The notes beneath the pieces were generated by a model, which made no database searches, had not been told where the DNA came from, and saw only the letters and a program-made list of their open reading frames with translations. DNA of 21,583 bases, taken from the NCBI GenBank assembly GCA_030618505.1, contig JAUXDF010000008.1, forward strand, positions 1 through 21,583, written 5' to 3'. Source of the DNA: Spongiibacteraceae bacterium. GTDB lineage: Bacteria > Pseudomonadota > Gammaproteobacteria > Pseudomonadales > PIVM01. Position numbers and translations under genes: made by a program. Within the stretch, counting starts at the first letter, position 1; each line of letters begins with the position of its first letter. This document shows positions 1 through 9,003 of this stretch, piece after piece.

Positions 1-162
1 GCCTTGAAAAGGCCTAGGATCTAGATTTGCGTTGGCTATGACCGGATTTAATTTTCGAAAGCTACCAGTTTCTGGATGGGCACTAGCTAACAATAAAATC
101 TGAACGCATTCCTACATTCATGATGTCCTGCAACTTTCATCTTTTTCTACTTTATATTTTTG

Positions 163-196
163 AAAAAAAACGGCACCAAATAGGTACCGTTTTTTT
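163..196 (-). terminator. Rho-independent terminator of the outer-membrane protein gene (probably bidirectional)
   Basis: The stem CGGCACC/GGTACCG (171-177 and 183-189, one C-A mismatch) has the 5-nt loop AAATA. It is flanked by eight A on the left and seven T on the right. Read on the minus strand it ends in a U-run about 25 bp after the stop codon of the gene at 220-945. The symmetric A/T tracts mean it could also stop transcription coming from the left. Confidence 0.85.
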
Positions 197-219
197 CATA
201 ACTAAACTCAGACTACACG

Positions 220-945
220 CTAGAACGCCCAGTTCAAACCCAAACTAAAGGTAGACACCGTCAGATCCACATCCACTGCTTCATAACGAGATTTGTCAGG
301 CTCTATAATCACACCGCCGGGACCTGTAATAGCTGGCTCAGTAACATAATATTTATATTCCGCAGCGTAGGGGTGAAAACCGTATTCGATAAAGCCGGAA
401 AGATTATCCATAATTTTGTAATCTGCCCCCAAACCCACAAATAACGAATAACCTCGATCATTATCGGTTGTTTTCTGCCAAGTGTCGTCGGTACTTACAT
501 CACCATCATGATTCCCAAGTTCTTTAAAAGCAAAATCTGCACTCCAGGCATCAAGGCCCGTTTTGGCATAAAGCGAGAAGCTATCAGAAAGCGGCCATTT
601 ACCGACAACACCAACAGTAACAGAGCGAACCTTGGCATCAAAGGTCACATTACTGTTTACGGTGTCCTCCACCTTCCCGTATTGATTCAGCAGGAATTCA
701 AAGGCCAGGTACTCATTCATAATAAAGCCACCACCAATGGCAAAATAACCATCATTACCACTTGCGGTAAATGCAGGCACCTCCGGCTCGACAATCGTCC
801 CCGTTGGTGGTGCAATAATGGCATCAACATCAGCCTCAATATCAGAAGAACCCAACATAAGCACCACATAGGGCTCACCAACTGCACTAAAGCTCAAAGC
901 AAACAGGCTTGCTGCACAAAGCCCTTTTATCAATTTATTCATCAT
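220..945 (-). CDS. Small outer-membrane beta-barrel protein (OmpA/OmpW-like barrel fold)
   Basis: This is a 241-residue protein with a typical Sec signal peptide: basic MMNKLIKG, a hydrophobic stretch to about residue 20, and probable cleavage near residues 21-23. The mature part has alternating aromatic/hydrophobic strands, for example GYFAIGGGF, SLYAKTGLDAW and GLGADYKI. It ends in Phe (GLNWAF), the usual beta-barrel assembly signal. The length suits an eight-stranded barrel. Ligand or role cannot be told. Two adjacent ATG codons are possible starts. The AGGAAA ribosome site is 5-8 bases upstream, so either works. A TATACT -10-like hexamer lies at 985-990 about 40 bases upstream of the start, with no good -35. 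The gene is monocistronic, with terminators on both sides. Outer-membrane location is well supported; the subfamily is inference. Confidence 0.8.
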   Translation of the reverse strand: MMNKLIKGLCAASLFALSFSAVGEPYVVLMLGSSDIEADVDAIIAPPTGTIVEPEVPAFTASGNDGYFAIGGGFIMNEYLAFEFLLNQYGKVEDTVNSNVTFDAKVRSVTVGVVGKWPLSDSFSLYAKTGLDAWSADFAFKELGNHDGDVSTDDTWQKTTDNDRGYSLFVGLGADYKIMDNLSGFIEYGFHPYAAEYKYYVTEPAITGPGGVIIEPDKSRYEAVDVDLTVSTFSLGLNWAF

Positions 946-1085
946 CGGTTTCCTGTGTTTAGAGCGTTATTCTTATCACAGTACAGTATAGTCGCTACTC
1001 GCTAAACCATTAAAAAAATAGCGGAAAAATCGTTCAACTCACTTCAAATAAGAAAAGCCGTTTATTTCAAATGATTTCTTCAGGC

Positions 1086-1111
1086 AAAAAAACGGGCTCA
1101 CCAGGAGCCCG
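1086..1111 (-). terminator. Rho-independent terminator of the thiolase/hydratase-dehydrogenase operon
   Basis: A perfect 7-bp GC-rich stem CGGGCTC/GAGCCCG (1093-1099 and 1105-1111) has a 5-nt loop. On the minus strand it is followed by seven T (1086-1092). It lies about 30 bp after the stop codon of the 1142-3313 gene. Confidence 0.9.
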
Positions 1112-1141
1112 CTCATAAGATCATATCTGGATAAATACTCG

Positions 1142-3313
1142 CTACTGGAAGGTTTCACCCTTCTCAGCCTTGTCCAGCAACAACTGTGGTGGCTCAAATT
1201 GTGGGCCATACTGCTCGGCTAGATATTTAGCTCGCTCAGTAAACTCCTTAACACCATAGGCATTAATAAACTGAATCACACCGCCGGTTTGAGCAGGAAA
1301 ACCAATCCCCATTATGGAGCCAATATTGGCATCCCCAACGGAGGTGATCACACCCTCTTCCATCGCACGCACGGTTTCCAGTGACTGGCAGAAAGTCAGG
1401 CGATCCTGGATATCTTCAAAGGGTATTTCCTTGTAACCGTTCGGGGCAAAATGCTCCTTCAGGCCAGGCCACATATACTTTTTGCCATCTTCGGGATACT
1501 CATAATAACCAGCACCATAAATCTTACCCTTACGGTCAAAATCCTCAACCATACGATCAAGAAGGATGCCGGCGGCTTTAACTTCCCAGGTTCCGCCAGT
1601 GGCTTCAACGTCGGCTTTCTCCTGCTTGCCATTTTTATAGGCGGTCGCCAGAGAAATTTCATCAAGCGCATTCAATGGACCAACGGGAGAGCCGTTGAAC
1701 TTGGCCGCACTATCGATTAGCACAGGGTTAATACCCTCCAATAACATCTCGGCACCTTCATTAATGGTGGTACCAATAGTTCGGGTAGTGAAGAAACCAC
1801 GCTTATCGTTAACGACGATAGGCTTTTTACCCAATTTGATAGACAGGTCAAACGCTTTAGCCAAAGTTTCATCAGAGGTGTTTTTACCGCAGATGATTTC
1901 CACCAAAGGCATTTTCTCAGCAGGTGAGAAAAAGTGCATGCCAATAAAGTTTTCCTGACGCACGGAGGCTTCAGCCAACTCAGTAATAGGCAAAGAAGAG
2001 GTATTAGAGGCAAACACAGAGCTGGCATCAGTCACCGCTTCAGTTTCCTTGCATACGATAGCCTTGATCTTACGATCTTCAAATACCGCCTCAACGATGA
2101 TATCGCAACCGGCAAGATCTGCTGCATCAGCGGAAGGCTTGATCAAGCCCAGCAGTGTTGCTGCAACCTCATCCGTCATACGACCACGGCCCTGCAGTTT
2201 TTCACAAACACCCTGGCAATACGCTTTACCTTTGTCAGCATTTTCCTGAGAGATATCTTTCAGGACAACCTCAATGCCAACCTTGGCTGCGGCATAAGCA
2301 ATACCTGCACCCATTTGACCCGCACCCAAAATACCAAGCTTTTTACAGTCAGTTTTTTCAATGCCTGATGGACGGCTAGCGCCATTTTCCAAAGCATTGA
2401 GCTGGAAGAAGAAAGTGCTGATCATGTTCTTGGCAACCTGCGACAACAGCAAGCTCAAGAAATAACGGGACTCAATCTTTTCAGCCGTGTCAAAATCAAC
2501 ACGCGCCACATCAGAAATACAGGCGAAAATAGCTTTAGGTGCAGGGAACACACCATTGGACTGAACCATGACATTAACCGGGCCAAAATAAAGCAGTCCC
2601 ATCAGGGCTTGATCCATATCTTTATCGTTGGGCGATCCGCCGGGGATTTTAAACCCTTCCTGATCCCAAGGCTGTTTGGCTTCGGGGTTAGCCAGAATCC
2701 AGGCTTTGGCTTTGGCGTGCAAGTCGGCTTCATCACTGGCCAACTCATCAACAAATTTCTTGTCCAGCGCGCGTTGACCCGACAACTGTTTGCCCTGACT
2801 GATATAAGTCAGCGCCTCTGTCAGACCATGGATACGCACCATACGCACGACACCACCAGCACCGGGCATTAAACCCAGCTGAGCCTCAGGCAATCCTATT
2901 TTTACATCAGAGCGATCAATCGCTACGCGATAATGGCAGGCCAATGCGATCTCGTAACCACCACCGAGTGCAGCACCATTTATACCCACGGCAACAGGCA
3001 GACCCATCGTTTCCAATTTGCGCAAAGGCGCTTTGGCATTAAGAATGCCGTTGTACATATTGGTCTTTTCTTCTTCGCTCATGTCCGTTGGAATTTCCAA
3101 CAGCTTGTTCAAATCACCACCACCGAAGAAGGTGCTTTTACCGGAACGAATATAAACACCTTTTATATCGTCCTTCATGGCTTCGATCTCATCGACGGCT
3201 TTAGTCATCGCCTCGATGTATTCGTCGCCCATCTTATTAACTTTTTCGCCTTCCTGGTCGAAAATCAGCTCTACGATGCCATCAGCATCTTTTTCTAAAC
3301 GAATATATCCCAT
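1142..3313 (-). CDS. Bifunctional enoyl-CoA hydratase / 3-hydroxyacyl-CoA dehydrogenase (FadB/FadJ-like)
   Basis: This 723-residue protein is the multifunctional alpha subunit of beta-oxidation. It hydrates enoyl-CoA and oxidises 3-hydroxyacyl-CoA with NAD+. Residues 1-190 are a crotonase domain with GGGYEIAL (Glu121) and LPEAQLGLMPGAGG (Glu143), the two catalytic glutamates of this family. From about 325 an NAD-binding Rossmann fold starts with GAGQMG (330-335). SNTSS (436-440), His460 in GMHFFSP and Glu472 form the dehydrogenase site. The Asn usually found in a GFxVNR motif is replaced: the sequence reads GFFTTR (506-511). The helical C-terminal domain is complete. The size matches FadB/FadJ (about 715-730). 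The ATG at 3313 was chosen because a longer frame needs a TTG 10 codons upstream without a ribosome site. It is the second gene of an operon, 54 bp after the thiolase, as for fadA/fadB partners. FadB versus FadJ assignment is uncertain. Confidence 0.93.
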   Translation of the reverse strand: MGYIRLEKDADGIVELIFDQEGEKVNKMGDEYIEAMTKAVDEIEAMKDDIKGVYIRSGKSTFFGGGDLNKLLEIPTDMSEEEKTNMYNGILNAKAPLRKLETMGLPVAVGINGAALGGGYEIALACHYRVAIDRSDVKIGLPEAQLGLMPGAGGVVRMVRIHGLTEALTYISQGKQLSGQRALDKKFVDELASDEADLHAKAKAWILANPEAKQPWDQEGFKIPGGSPNDKDMDQALMGLLYFGPVNVMVQSNGVFPAPKAIFACISDVARVDFDTAEKIESRYFLSLLLSQVAKNMISTFFFQLNALENGASRPSGIEKTDCKKLGILGAGQMGAGIAYAAAKVGIEVVLKDISQENADKGKAYCQGVCEKLQGRGRMTDEVAATLLGLIKPSADAADLAGCDIIVEAVFEDRKIKAIVCKETEAVTDASSVFASNTSSLPITELAEASVRQENFIGMHFFSPAEKMPLVEIICGKNTSDETLAKAFDLSIKLGKKPIVVNDKRGFFTTRTIGTTINEGAEMLLEGINPVLIDSAAKFNGSPVGPLNALDEISLATAYKNGKQEKADVEATGGTWEVKAAGILLDRMVEDFDRKGKIYGAGYYEYPEDGKKYMWPGLKEHFAPNGYKEIPFEDIQDRLTFCQSLETVRAMEEGVITSVGDANIGSIMGIGFPAQTGGVIQFINAYGVKEFTERAKYLAEQYGPQFEPPQLLLDKAEKGETFQ

Positions 3314-3367
3314 TGTTCTGCTCGCTTTCAGTTGAATTCTCAAATGATTGAATAAAACGCCCGTGAC

Positions 3368-4567
3368 TTAAACACGCTCAATAATAGTCGCGATACCGAT
3401 ACCACCACCTGCACACATACAGGCCATGCCACGCTTAAGGTTACGACGCTCCAGCTCATCAAGCAGGGTTCCCAGAATCATGCCACCGGTTGCACCAATG
3501 GGATGACCCATTGCGATTGCACCACCGTTTACATTGAGTTTCTCATCGGGAACATTCAGCTCTCGCTGAAAACGCAGTACCACAGAGGCAAAGGCTTCGT
3601 TCAGCTCAAACAAATCAATATCATCCATTGTCAGCCCGGCTTTCTTCAGTGCTTTTTCAGCCGCTGGAACTGGCCCTGTCAACATAATAGTTGGCTCTGT
3701 ACCCACCAGCGCAACACTGACAACACGAGCGCGAGGGGTTAAATCCTGCTCTTTGCCCGCTTGCTCACTACCAACCAACACCAATGAAGCACCATCAACG
3801 ATACCAGAGGAGTTTCCAGGCGTGTGGATGTAGTCAATATTTTCGACTTGAGGATATTTGAACTTGGCCAGATCAACATGACCAAAATCACCAAACATCT
3901 TAAAGGAAGGATTCAGCTTAGCCAGCGCCTCCATCGAGGTCTCACGAATAAGCTCGTCATGACCAAGAACAGTAACACCATTCATGTCCTTAACCGGCAC
4001 AATGGATTTAAAATGACCATTATCGCGGGCACTGGCGGCTCGTGCCTGAGACTGCGCCGCATAGCGGTCAACGTCTTCACGTGTTACACCATCGAGGCTT
4101 GCCAACAAATCAGCACCGATACCCTGTGAGATGCTATAGCTGTGAAAGGCCACCCAAGGGTCACCGGATGCAGAGCCACTAGCACCAATACCAAGGCGAG
4201 ACATAGACTCAACGCCACCGGCCAATACCAGATCTTCAAAACCGGCCTTAACTTTAGCGGCTGCCAAATTAACGGCATCCAGGGCTCCAGCGCAGTAACG
4301 GTGCAACTGGGCACCGGTCGTCGCATCTGACCAGTCAGCATAAACCAGCGCAACTTTTGCGATATCCATGCCCTGCTCATTAATTGGCTCGCCTGTTGCG
4401 AGCAGCATATCTTCTACTTTTGAGGTATCCAGGTCATGCCGTGCCTTCATGGCATCCAAAAGGTTGACCACTAGGTCAACTGGCTTGACTTCATACAATC
4501 CTCCACCCTGCTTGCCTTTGCCGCGGGGGGTACGAATTGCATCGTAGATATAGGCTTCTGTTGTCAT
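3368..4567 (-). CDS. Acetyl-CoA C-acyltransferase (thiolase, FadA/FadI-like)
   Basis: This 399-residue thiolase cleaves 3-ketoacyl-CoA with CoA to give acetyl-CoA, the last step of the beta-oxidation cycle. The nucleophilic Cys92 lies in RYCAGALDAVN, a variant of the more common CSSGLQA setting. The NEAFA motif (Asn323), GHPIGATG with His355, and the second catalytic Cys385 in MCAGGGIG are all present, so the enzyme should be active. The length is normal for a degradative thiolase. The start ATG at 4567 has a TAGGA ribosome site 7 bases upstream. It is co-transcribed with the downstream hydratase/dehydrogenase, and the two proteins likely form an alpha2beta2 complex. The 247-bp gap upstream probably holds the operon promoter, but I could not pick a convincing -35/-10 pair. 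Confidence 0.93.
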   Translation of the reverse strand: MTTEAYIYDAIRTPRGKGKQGGGLYEVKPVDLVVNLLDAMKARHDLDTSKVEDMLLATGEPINEQGMDIAKVALVYADWSDATTGAQLHRYCAGALDAVNLAAAKVKAGFEDLVLAGGVESMSRLGIGASGSASGDPWVAFHSYSISQGIGADLLASLDGVTREDVDRYAAQSQARAASARDNGHFKSIVPVKDMNGVTVLGHDELIRETSMEALAKLNPSFKMFGDFGHVDLAKFKYPQVENIDYIHTPGNSSGIVDGASLVLVGSEQAGKEQDLTPRARVVSVALVGTEPTIMLTGPVPAAEKALKKAGLTMDDIDLFELNEAFASVVLRFQRELNVPDEKLNVNGGAIAMGHPIGATGGMILGTLLDELERRNLKRGMACMCAGGGIGIATIIERV

Positions 4568-4814
4568 GTGGTTTCCTACTCTCGATTATTGATGAATAGT
4601 GACATCCGGGTCATCATATGGAAAAGCGGAGCTTGCCCAAAACCCGAATACAGATGTAAGCGCGCAGATTACCGAAGAACACAAAAAAGGCAATACCAAA
4701 AAGGGTCAAAGTGGTGGCAAATACGCGCAAGCACTGACAATTAGCACCTCCTTACAGCAAATATTAATAAAAATTAAACTTTATTGGCCGTTTTTGGTAT
4801 TTCAGGAGGTATAT

Positions 4815-5897
4815 TCAGGAAACACCATCGACACTCAGCTGTTGCTGGCGAAACTTACCAGGCGGTGTTCCTGTCCATTTTTTAAATGAACGATGAAAGG
4901 CACTCGGATCAGTAAAACCCATCAGCGCTGCCACGGCATTAATTGACAGCTCCGGTCGGGATAAATAGGCAATAGCTGCGTCTCGACGACAGCTATCTTT
5001 TAGCTGCTGATAGCTTGCTCCCTCTTTCTTAAGACGACGACGCAAGGTCGGCGCAGACACATTCATTCCCTCGCTTATCCGCTCAAAGCTGGGAAAACCC
5101 TGACTAAAATCATGACCCATGAGCTTTTTCACACGGGCTACCAAGCCATCACCGTCCGCCTCCTCGGGTAAAACCATCAGCTGATAGGGTGCCGTGCGTA
5201 AAAACTCCTTTAGCGATTGCTCAGTATGAACCAGAGGAAAGTCGAGGTAATCCGCATCAAAAATAAGCCCATTAGCCGCTTGATTAAATAACACCGGACA
5301 ATTAAACAGCCGCTCATATTTTTGTGGGTTTTTCGGCTCCTCCCCCTTAAAGCGTGTTTCAATCACCTCAATATTTTTGCCGATCAACCAGCTACAAAAA
5401 CGATGCCAGGCCGAAAGGCCGTAGGCATCACCGGCTTGTAGATTGTTCACTTCAATTTCACTACCAACAACACTGGGGTAACCCATCGTTGCCTGCCCCC
5501 CCTTCACTTCCATACTCATATGAAAAGGTTCTTCATAAAATATTCTGAAGAACTCACAGGCTCGATGAATTGCCTTACCCAGATTTTCGCAATGAATAAT
5601 GCAATAACACATCATCCGAAAAGCACCGGGCGTTACACCCTTACCCGGCTGAAGGCCAAAACTTTCATCCTGCAACAGACTTAAAACCTGCTGATAGAGC
5701 TTGCTGTATTGCAGAATAGAAATCTCTCGTTGGTAACCGGGATGAAGCGAGTTGAGCGGATCAAAAGAAATATCGGCACTAGCAAGAATGCTATCGGTGT
5801 CGTAGCCACGCTGTGACACTAGCCATAACAAGGATTTGGCAAATTTTGAAGGTACTTTTTCGCCAGACACTTCGCTGGAGATTTTCTCGCCTTGCAT
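4815..5897 (-). CDS. AraC-family transcriptional regulator (N-terminal arabinose-binding-like domain)
   Basis: The protein has about 360 residues from the ATG at 5897. Upstream in-frame ATGs at 5939 and 5975 would extend it to 386 residues, but no start has a strong ribosome site. The extension looks unlike the family, which usually opens shortly before a segment such as FAKSLLWLVSQRGYD. The large N-terminal part resembles the OruR/ArgR-type sensing domain. The C-terminus carries the two helix-turn-helix units of AraC proteins: SFERISEGMNVSAPTLRRRLKKEG and SINAVAALMGFTDPSAFHRSFKKWTG. It ends 247 bp upstream of the thiolase operon in the same direction and diverges from the gene at 6081. That position makes it a candidate regulator of the acyl-CoA operon, which is inference from context only. 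The effector is unknown. Confidence 0.9.
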   Translation of the reverse strand: MQGEKISSEVSGEKVPSKFAKSLLWLVSQRGYDTDSILASADISFDPLNSLHPGYQREISILQYSKLYQQVLSLLQDESFGLQPGKGVTPGAFRMMCYCIIHCENLGKAIHRACEFFRIFYEEPFHMSMEVKGGQATMGYPSVVGSEIEVNNLQAGDAYGLSAWHRFCSWLIGKNIEVIETRFKGEEPKNPQKYERLFNCPVLFNQAANGLIFDADYLDFPLVHTEQSLKEFLRTAPYQLMVLPEEADGDGLVARVKKLMGHDFSQGFPSFERISEGMNVSAPTLRRRLKKEGASYQQLKDSCRRDAAIAYLSRPELSINAVAALMGFTDPSAFHRSFKKWTGTPPGKFRQQQLSVDGVS

Positions 5898-6080
5898 TGA
5901 AATAACACCATATCCACGGTAATAATGGCCTTCTATCATAGCATTATTCGATAATATGAGAGCCAAATAAGGCATACCGTATTGTAATAATTGGCGACTA
6001 AAGCACTTTCACTATCACTGTTTGGCACTATACTGAGCATAAAGCTTCCCCACATATTGACAGCAAACAGCCAGAACACT

Positions 6081-6869
6081 ATGACAAGTCCTCGTTACGA
6101 TATCTATTTCCGCGGTGAAATTGCTGAAGGCCAAGATCTCAGTGTGGTGAAGGCCAATTTAGCAAAAATATTTCAGGCGGATGAAAATAAAATCACCTCG
6201 TTATTTTCCGGTAAAGCCTGCCTGCTGAAAAAAGAAATCGACAAGGAAACCGCGCTAAAGTATCAAACCGCACTCAAAAAAGCGGGCGCAAAAATTATTA
6301 TTAAAACCAGTCAGGCACAAAACGCTACGCCAACACCACAAACCACGGCCAAACCTTCGCTAAAAGAACGTCTGGCAGCAATGGAGCAAAGTGAGGCAGA
6401 AAAACCTGCAACACCGGCTGAAGAAGAAGTTCCTGAAGGTTTATACCTTGTTCCCGTTGGCGGCAACCTGCTAAAACCCAGCGAACAAAAAGAAGTGGAG
6501 ACCATTGAAGTTGACACCAGCGCTATCAACCTTCGTGACGCAGATTATGTACCGCCCGAGATTGAGCAGCCAGTTATTGCAGCTCCGGACATTAGCAGCA
6601 TCAGTGTTGCCGATGCCGGCGAAGACTTACTGATCGAAAAAACGCTTGAAATAGACCTTCCCTTTCCCGACATTTCCCAGCTTGATATTGAAGAAGTAGG
6701 CGTTCGCTTGTCCGAGGAAAAAGAAGAGATAGCGCTGCCAGAGTTAAACTTATCTGCCATCTCTATTGCCGAACCTGGTGAGCGCCTTTCAGAAAAAAAT
6801 GAGGCGCCACCCCCGGCAGCACCCGATACCAGCTTTATCACTTTAGAGCCGGAGGAGGAAAAACCCTGA
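6081..6869 (+). CDS. Unrecognised protein: compact N-terminal domain plus acidic imperfect-repeat tail
   Basis: The protein has 262 residues with no signal peptide or membrane segment. Residues 5-75 form a compact alpha/beta-looking domain (YDIYFRGEIAEGQDL, then IFQADENKITSLFSG, then an alanine/lysine-rich helix ending KKAGAKIIIK). I have a memory of similar N-terminal domains in gammaproteobacterial proteins of unknown role but cannot name the family. Residues 80-118 are Pro/Ala/Glu-rich and disordered-looking. From about residue 144 an acidic tail repeats a P-D-I/T-S-x-I-x-hydrophobic-x-E/D-x-G-x-x-L pattern at about 168, 195, 219 and 247, with a further partial copy at 144. The ATG at 6081 was chosen because the conserved-looking domain starts right there; upstream extension needs a TTG. 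The ribosome site is weak. It is divergent from the AraC gene and converges on the histidine kinase gene, with 34 bp between the ends. Confidence 0.72.
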   Translation: MTSPRYDIYFRGEIAEGQDLSVVKANLAKIFQADENKITSLFSGKACLLKKEIDKETALKYQTALKKAGAKIIIKTSQAQNATPTPQTTAKPSLKERLAAMEQSEAEKPATPAEEEVPEGLYLVPVGGNLLKPSEQKEVETIEVDTSAINLRDADYVPPEIEQPVIAAPDISSISVADAGEDLLIEKTLEIDLPFPDISQLDIEEVGVRLSEEKEEIALPELNLSAISIAEPGERLSEKNEAPPPAAPDTSFITLEPEEEKP

Positions 6870-6903
6870 TTAAGCGCTGCACTATTATGGTATAAGGCAC
6901 AAT

Positions 6904-8298
6904 CTACGTTGGCAGCTCAATACTCACTCTCAAGCCGGGATAATTATCTGACAAGTGAATTTCTCCATAGTGCAGCTTTACCACCGCCACAACCAAACTC
7001 AAGCCCAGACCATTTCCTGGCTCTCGACCGCGACTCGCCTCAACCCGATAAAATCGCTGAAAAACACGATCCCGATCTTCAGCAGCGATACCAATACCAC
7101 TGTCCATAACATCCAGCCAGGCAGACTCATTTCTTCGCGACAACGACACGTCGATCTTACCGCCTCCCGGGGTATACTTAATCGCATTATCAATAACATT
7201 TGCAACCATTTGGAACAAGAGGTCACGATCCCCCGACAGCATCACATCATCACCAAGCCGCATCGATAGTGAAACATTTTTTTCCGCCGCCAGAGGCTCA
7301 TAAAGCTCCTCAACATCATGCAGCAAAGTACTTAAATCCACCTCACCAAAACCCGAGCGACGATTCCCCGACTCCACTTGAGTAATCCGCAACAAAGAAT
7401 TAAAGGTCGAGAGCAAACTATCGGCCTCTCCAATCAGGCTCTGAATCAGCTCCTCGGCATCCTCTTCACGATTAAGCTCAAGCTGGCTTAAACTATTGCG
7501 CAGTCGAGTTAATGGCGTGCGAAGATCATGGGCAATACTGTCCGACACCTGCCTGACACCTGCCATTAATATTTCGATACGATCCAACATATGATTCAGG
7601 TTAATCGCCAGACGGTCAAAATCATTACCACGGCGAGAAACGTCAATTCTCTCGGTCAGGTCCCCCGCCATAATGGTCTGAATACTGTTATTAATGGAAT
7701 CAACTCGACTTAACATGTCAGCACTGATCAGCGCCGCCCCCAGCACACCCAGTAAAATAGTAACCAACATACTTTGCGACAAAGTCCCCGCTACCAGTCG
7801 AATACGCTCAATCACATCATTATAATGACGAGCCACCAACAGGTGATAACCATTGTCCAGCTCACGGGATCGGCCGACAAAGTCATCGACATTCGCATCA
7901 ACAAGCACGTCATCAGTTGCGCTGCCACGCCAGTTCAGAATATCCAACTCAAAGCTTAACCAACCCGCACCATAGGTTCTGAACTTCGGCCATGCATCCA
8001 GATTCCCCGCCAACGACTGATAATCCTCATCAGCCAACAGGTAATAAAATTTATTAAAACTACCCGGGGCATTTTTTTCATCTACATAGCGCTGGACACC
8101 CTCAGGCCCTTCACTTTTATAGCGCAGGTCAAGGTTTTCCAACTCCGAGGTAATAGAGCCGTGCACTTCATTAAAATAGCCGTAGGAGAATGAGCCGTAG
8201 AGCAAACCCAGAATCAAAAAAACCGTCACACTGAGGACGGTCACATAGAGAATAGAGTAAAGAAAGGTATAAGTGCGAAAAATTCTAGTCAGAATCAT
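6904..8298 (-). CDS. Two-component sensor histidine kinase (inner membrane)
   Basis: The 464-residue protein has one membrane helix at about 11-36, a periplasmic domain of about 125 residues with no recognised fold, a second helix at about 168-190 and a HAMP linker to about 245. Then follow a HisKA dimerisation domain and an HATPase domain. The autophosphorylated His257 lies in SIAHDLRTPLTRLRN. The N-box Asn371 is in DNAIKYTP, Asp399 is in MDSGIGI, and the glycine-rich lid is GNGLGLSLV (429-437). All catalytic elements are intact. The start ATG at 8298 overlaps the end of the response regulator gene by 14 bases, so the two are translationally coupled. The architecture resembles QseC/PmrB-type kinases, but the signal cannot be predicted. 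There is no clear terminator after the stop. Confidence 0.95.
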   Translation of the reverse strand: MILTRIFRTYTFLYSILYVTVLSVTVFLILGLLYGSFSYGYFNEVHGSITSELENLDLRYKSEGPEGVQRYVDEKNAPGSFNKFYYLLADEDYQSLAGNLDAWPKFRTYGAGWLSFELDILNWRGSATDDVLVDANVDDFVGRSRELDNGYHLLVARHYNDVIERIRLVAGTLSQSMLVTILLGVLGAALISADMLSRVDSINNSIQTIMAGDLTERIDVSRRGNDFDRLAINLNHMLDRIEILMAGVRQVSDSIAHDLRTPLTRLRNSLSQLELNREEDAEELIQSLIGEADSLLSTFNSLLRITQVESGNRRSGFGEVDLSTLLHDVEELYEPLAAEKNVSLSMRLGDDVMLSGDRDLLFQMVANVIDNAIKYTPGGGKIDVSLSRRNESAWLDVMDSGIGIAAEDRDRVFQRFYRVEASRGREPGNGLGLSLVVAVVKLHYGEIHLSDNYPGLRVSIELPT

Positions 8299-8962
8299 TC
8301 AGCATATACCCCGCACCACGAACAGTATTTAGTAGCGGCTTATCAAATTCCTTATCGATCTTCTGGCGCAAGCGGCTGACATGCACATCAATCACATTGG
8401 TCTGGGGATCAAAATGATAATCCCAAACATTTTCCAGCAACATGGTACGTGTCACTACTTGGCCAGCATGTTTCATCAGGTATTCAAGCAAGCGGTATTC
8501 TCTCGGCTGCAGATTGAGTGACTGCCCTGCCCTGCTAACTTTGTGAGCCAGCAAATCCATTTCCAGATCCCCCACCTTCAGTCTGGTTTGGGTCACACTG
8601 GACTCTTGCCGTCGTAGCAGCGCCTCAACCCGAGCCAACAGCTCGGCAAAAGCAAAAGGTTTGGTCAGATAATCATCACCACCAGCGCGCAAACCCTGCA
8701 CCCTGTCATCCACATCCCCCAGCGCACTTAATATCAGCACCGGTGTTTTTAGCTCAGCCTCACGTATTTTCCGGACAATGGATAAACCATCTAAAAAAGG
8801 CAGCATGCGATCAACAATAAGCAAATCGCAATTACCATCTAGTGCCAGTTCCAGACCTTCGTTACCATCTTTGGCATGATCCACTACATAGCCACTCTCC
8901 TTAAGCCCTTTGATAATGTACTCAGCTACGCTGGGGTCATCCTCGATAATCAATACGCGCAT
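8285..8962 (-). CDS. OmpR-family response regulator, partner of the adjacent kinase
   Basis: This 225-residue protein has a receiver domain (1 to about 115) with acidic-pocket residues E7, D8 and D9, phospho-acceptor Asp51 in LIVDRMLP, and the Lys of LTKPFAFAE. A winged-helix OmpR/PhoB DNA-binding domain follows (about 128-225; LEYLMKHAGQVVTRTMLLENVWDYHFDPQ, DVHVSRLRQKID and GAGYML, typical of the family). The start MRVLIIEDD at 8962 was preferred over an ATG four codons upstream because family members begin at this point. It is the first gene of a two-gene operon with the kinase. A TAATAT -10-like box lies at 9004-9009 (minus strand), with a 14-bp-arm inverted repeat immediately upstream of the -35 position, so regulation at that site is plausible. 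Confidence 0.95.
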   Translation of the reverse strand: MRVLIIEDDPSVAEYIIKGLKESGYVVDHAKDGNEGLELALDGNCDLLIVDRMLPFLDGLSIVRKIREAELKTPVLILSALGDVDDRVQGLRAGGDDYLTKPFAFAELLARVEALLRRQESSVTQTRLKVGDLEMDLLAHKVSRAGQSLNLQPREYRLLEYLMKHAGQVVTRTMLLENVWDYHFDPQTNVIDVHVSRLRQKIDKEFDKPLLNTVRGAGYMLNDSD

Positions 8963-9003
8963 AATGAAATCCACATGATAAATAATTACGGTAAACCGGC
9001 CAG

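Noticed and set aside
1..162. Possible 3' end of a gene or small ORF (for example a 21-codon frame from the ATG at 38)
   Set aside because: The frame is short, has no ribosome site and no recognisable protein; it is as expected by chance.
4599..4889. 96-codon plus-strand open frame across the thiolase/AraC gap
   Set aside because: It overlaps the conserved AraC C-terminus antisense, has low-complexity composition and lacks a ribosome site; the gap is better read as a promoter region.
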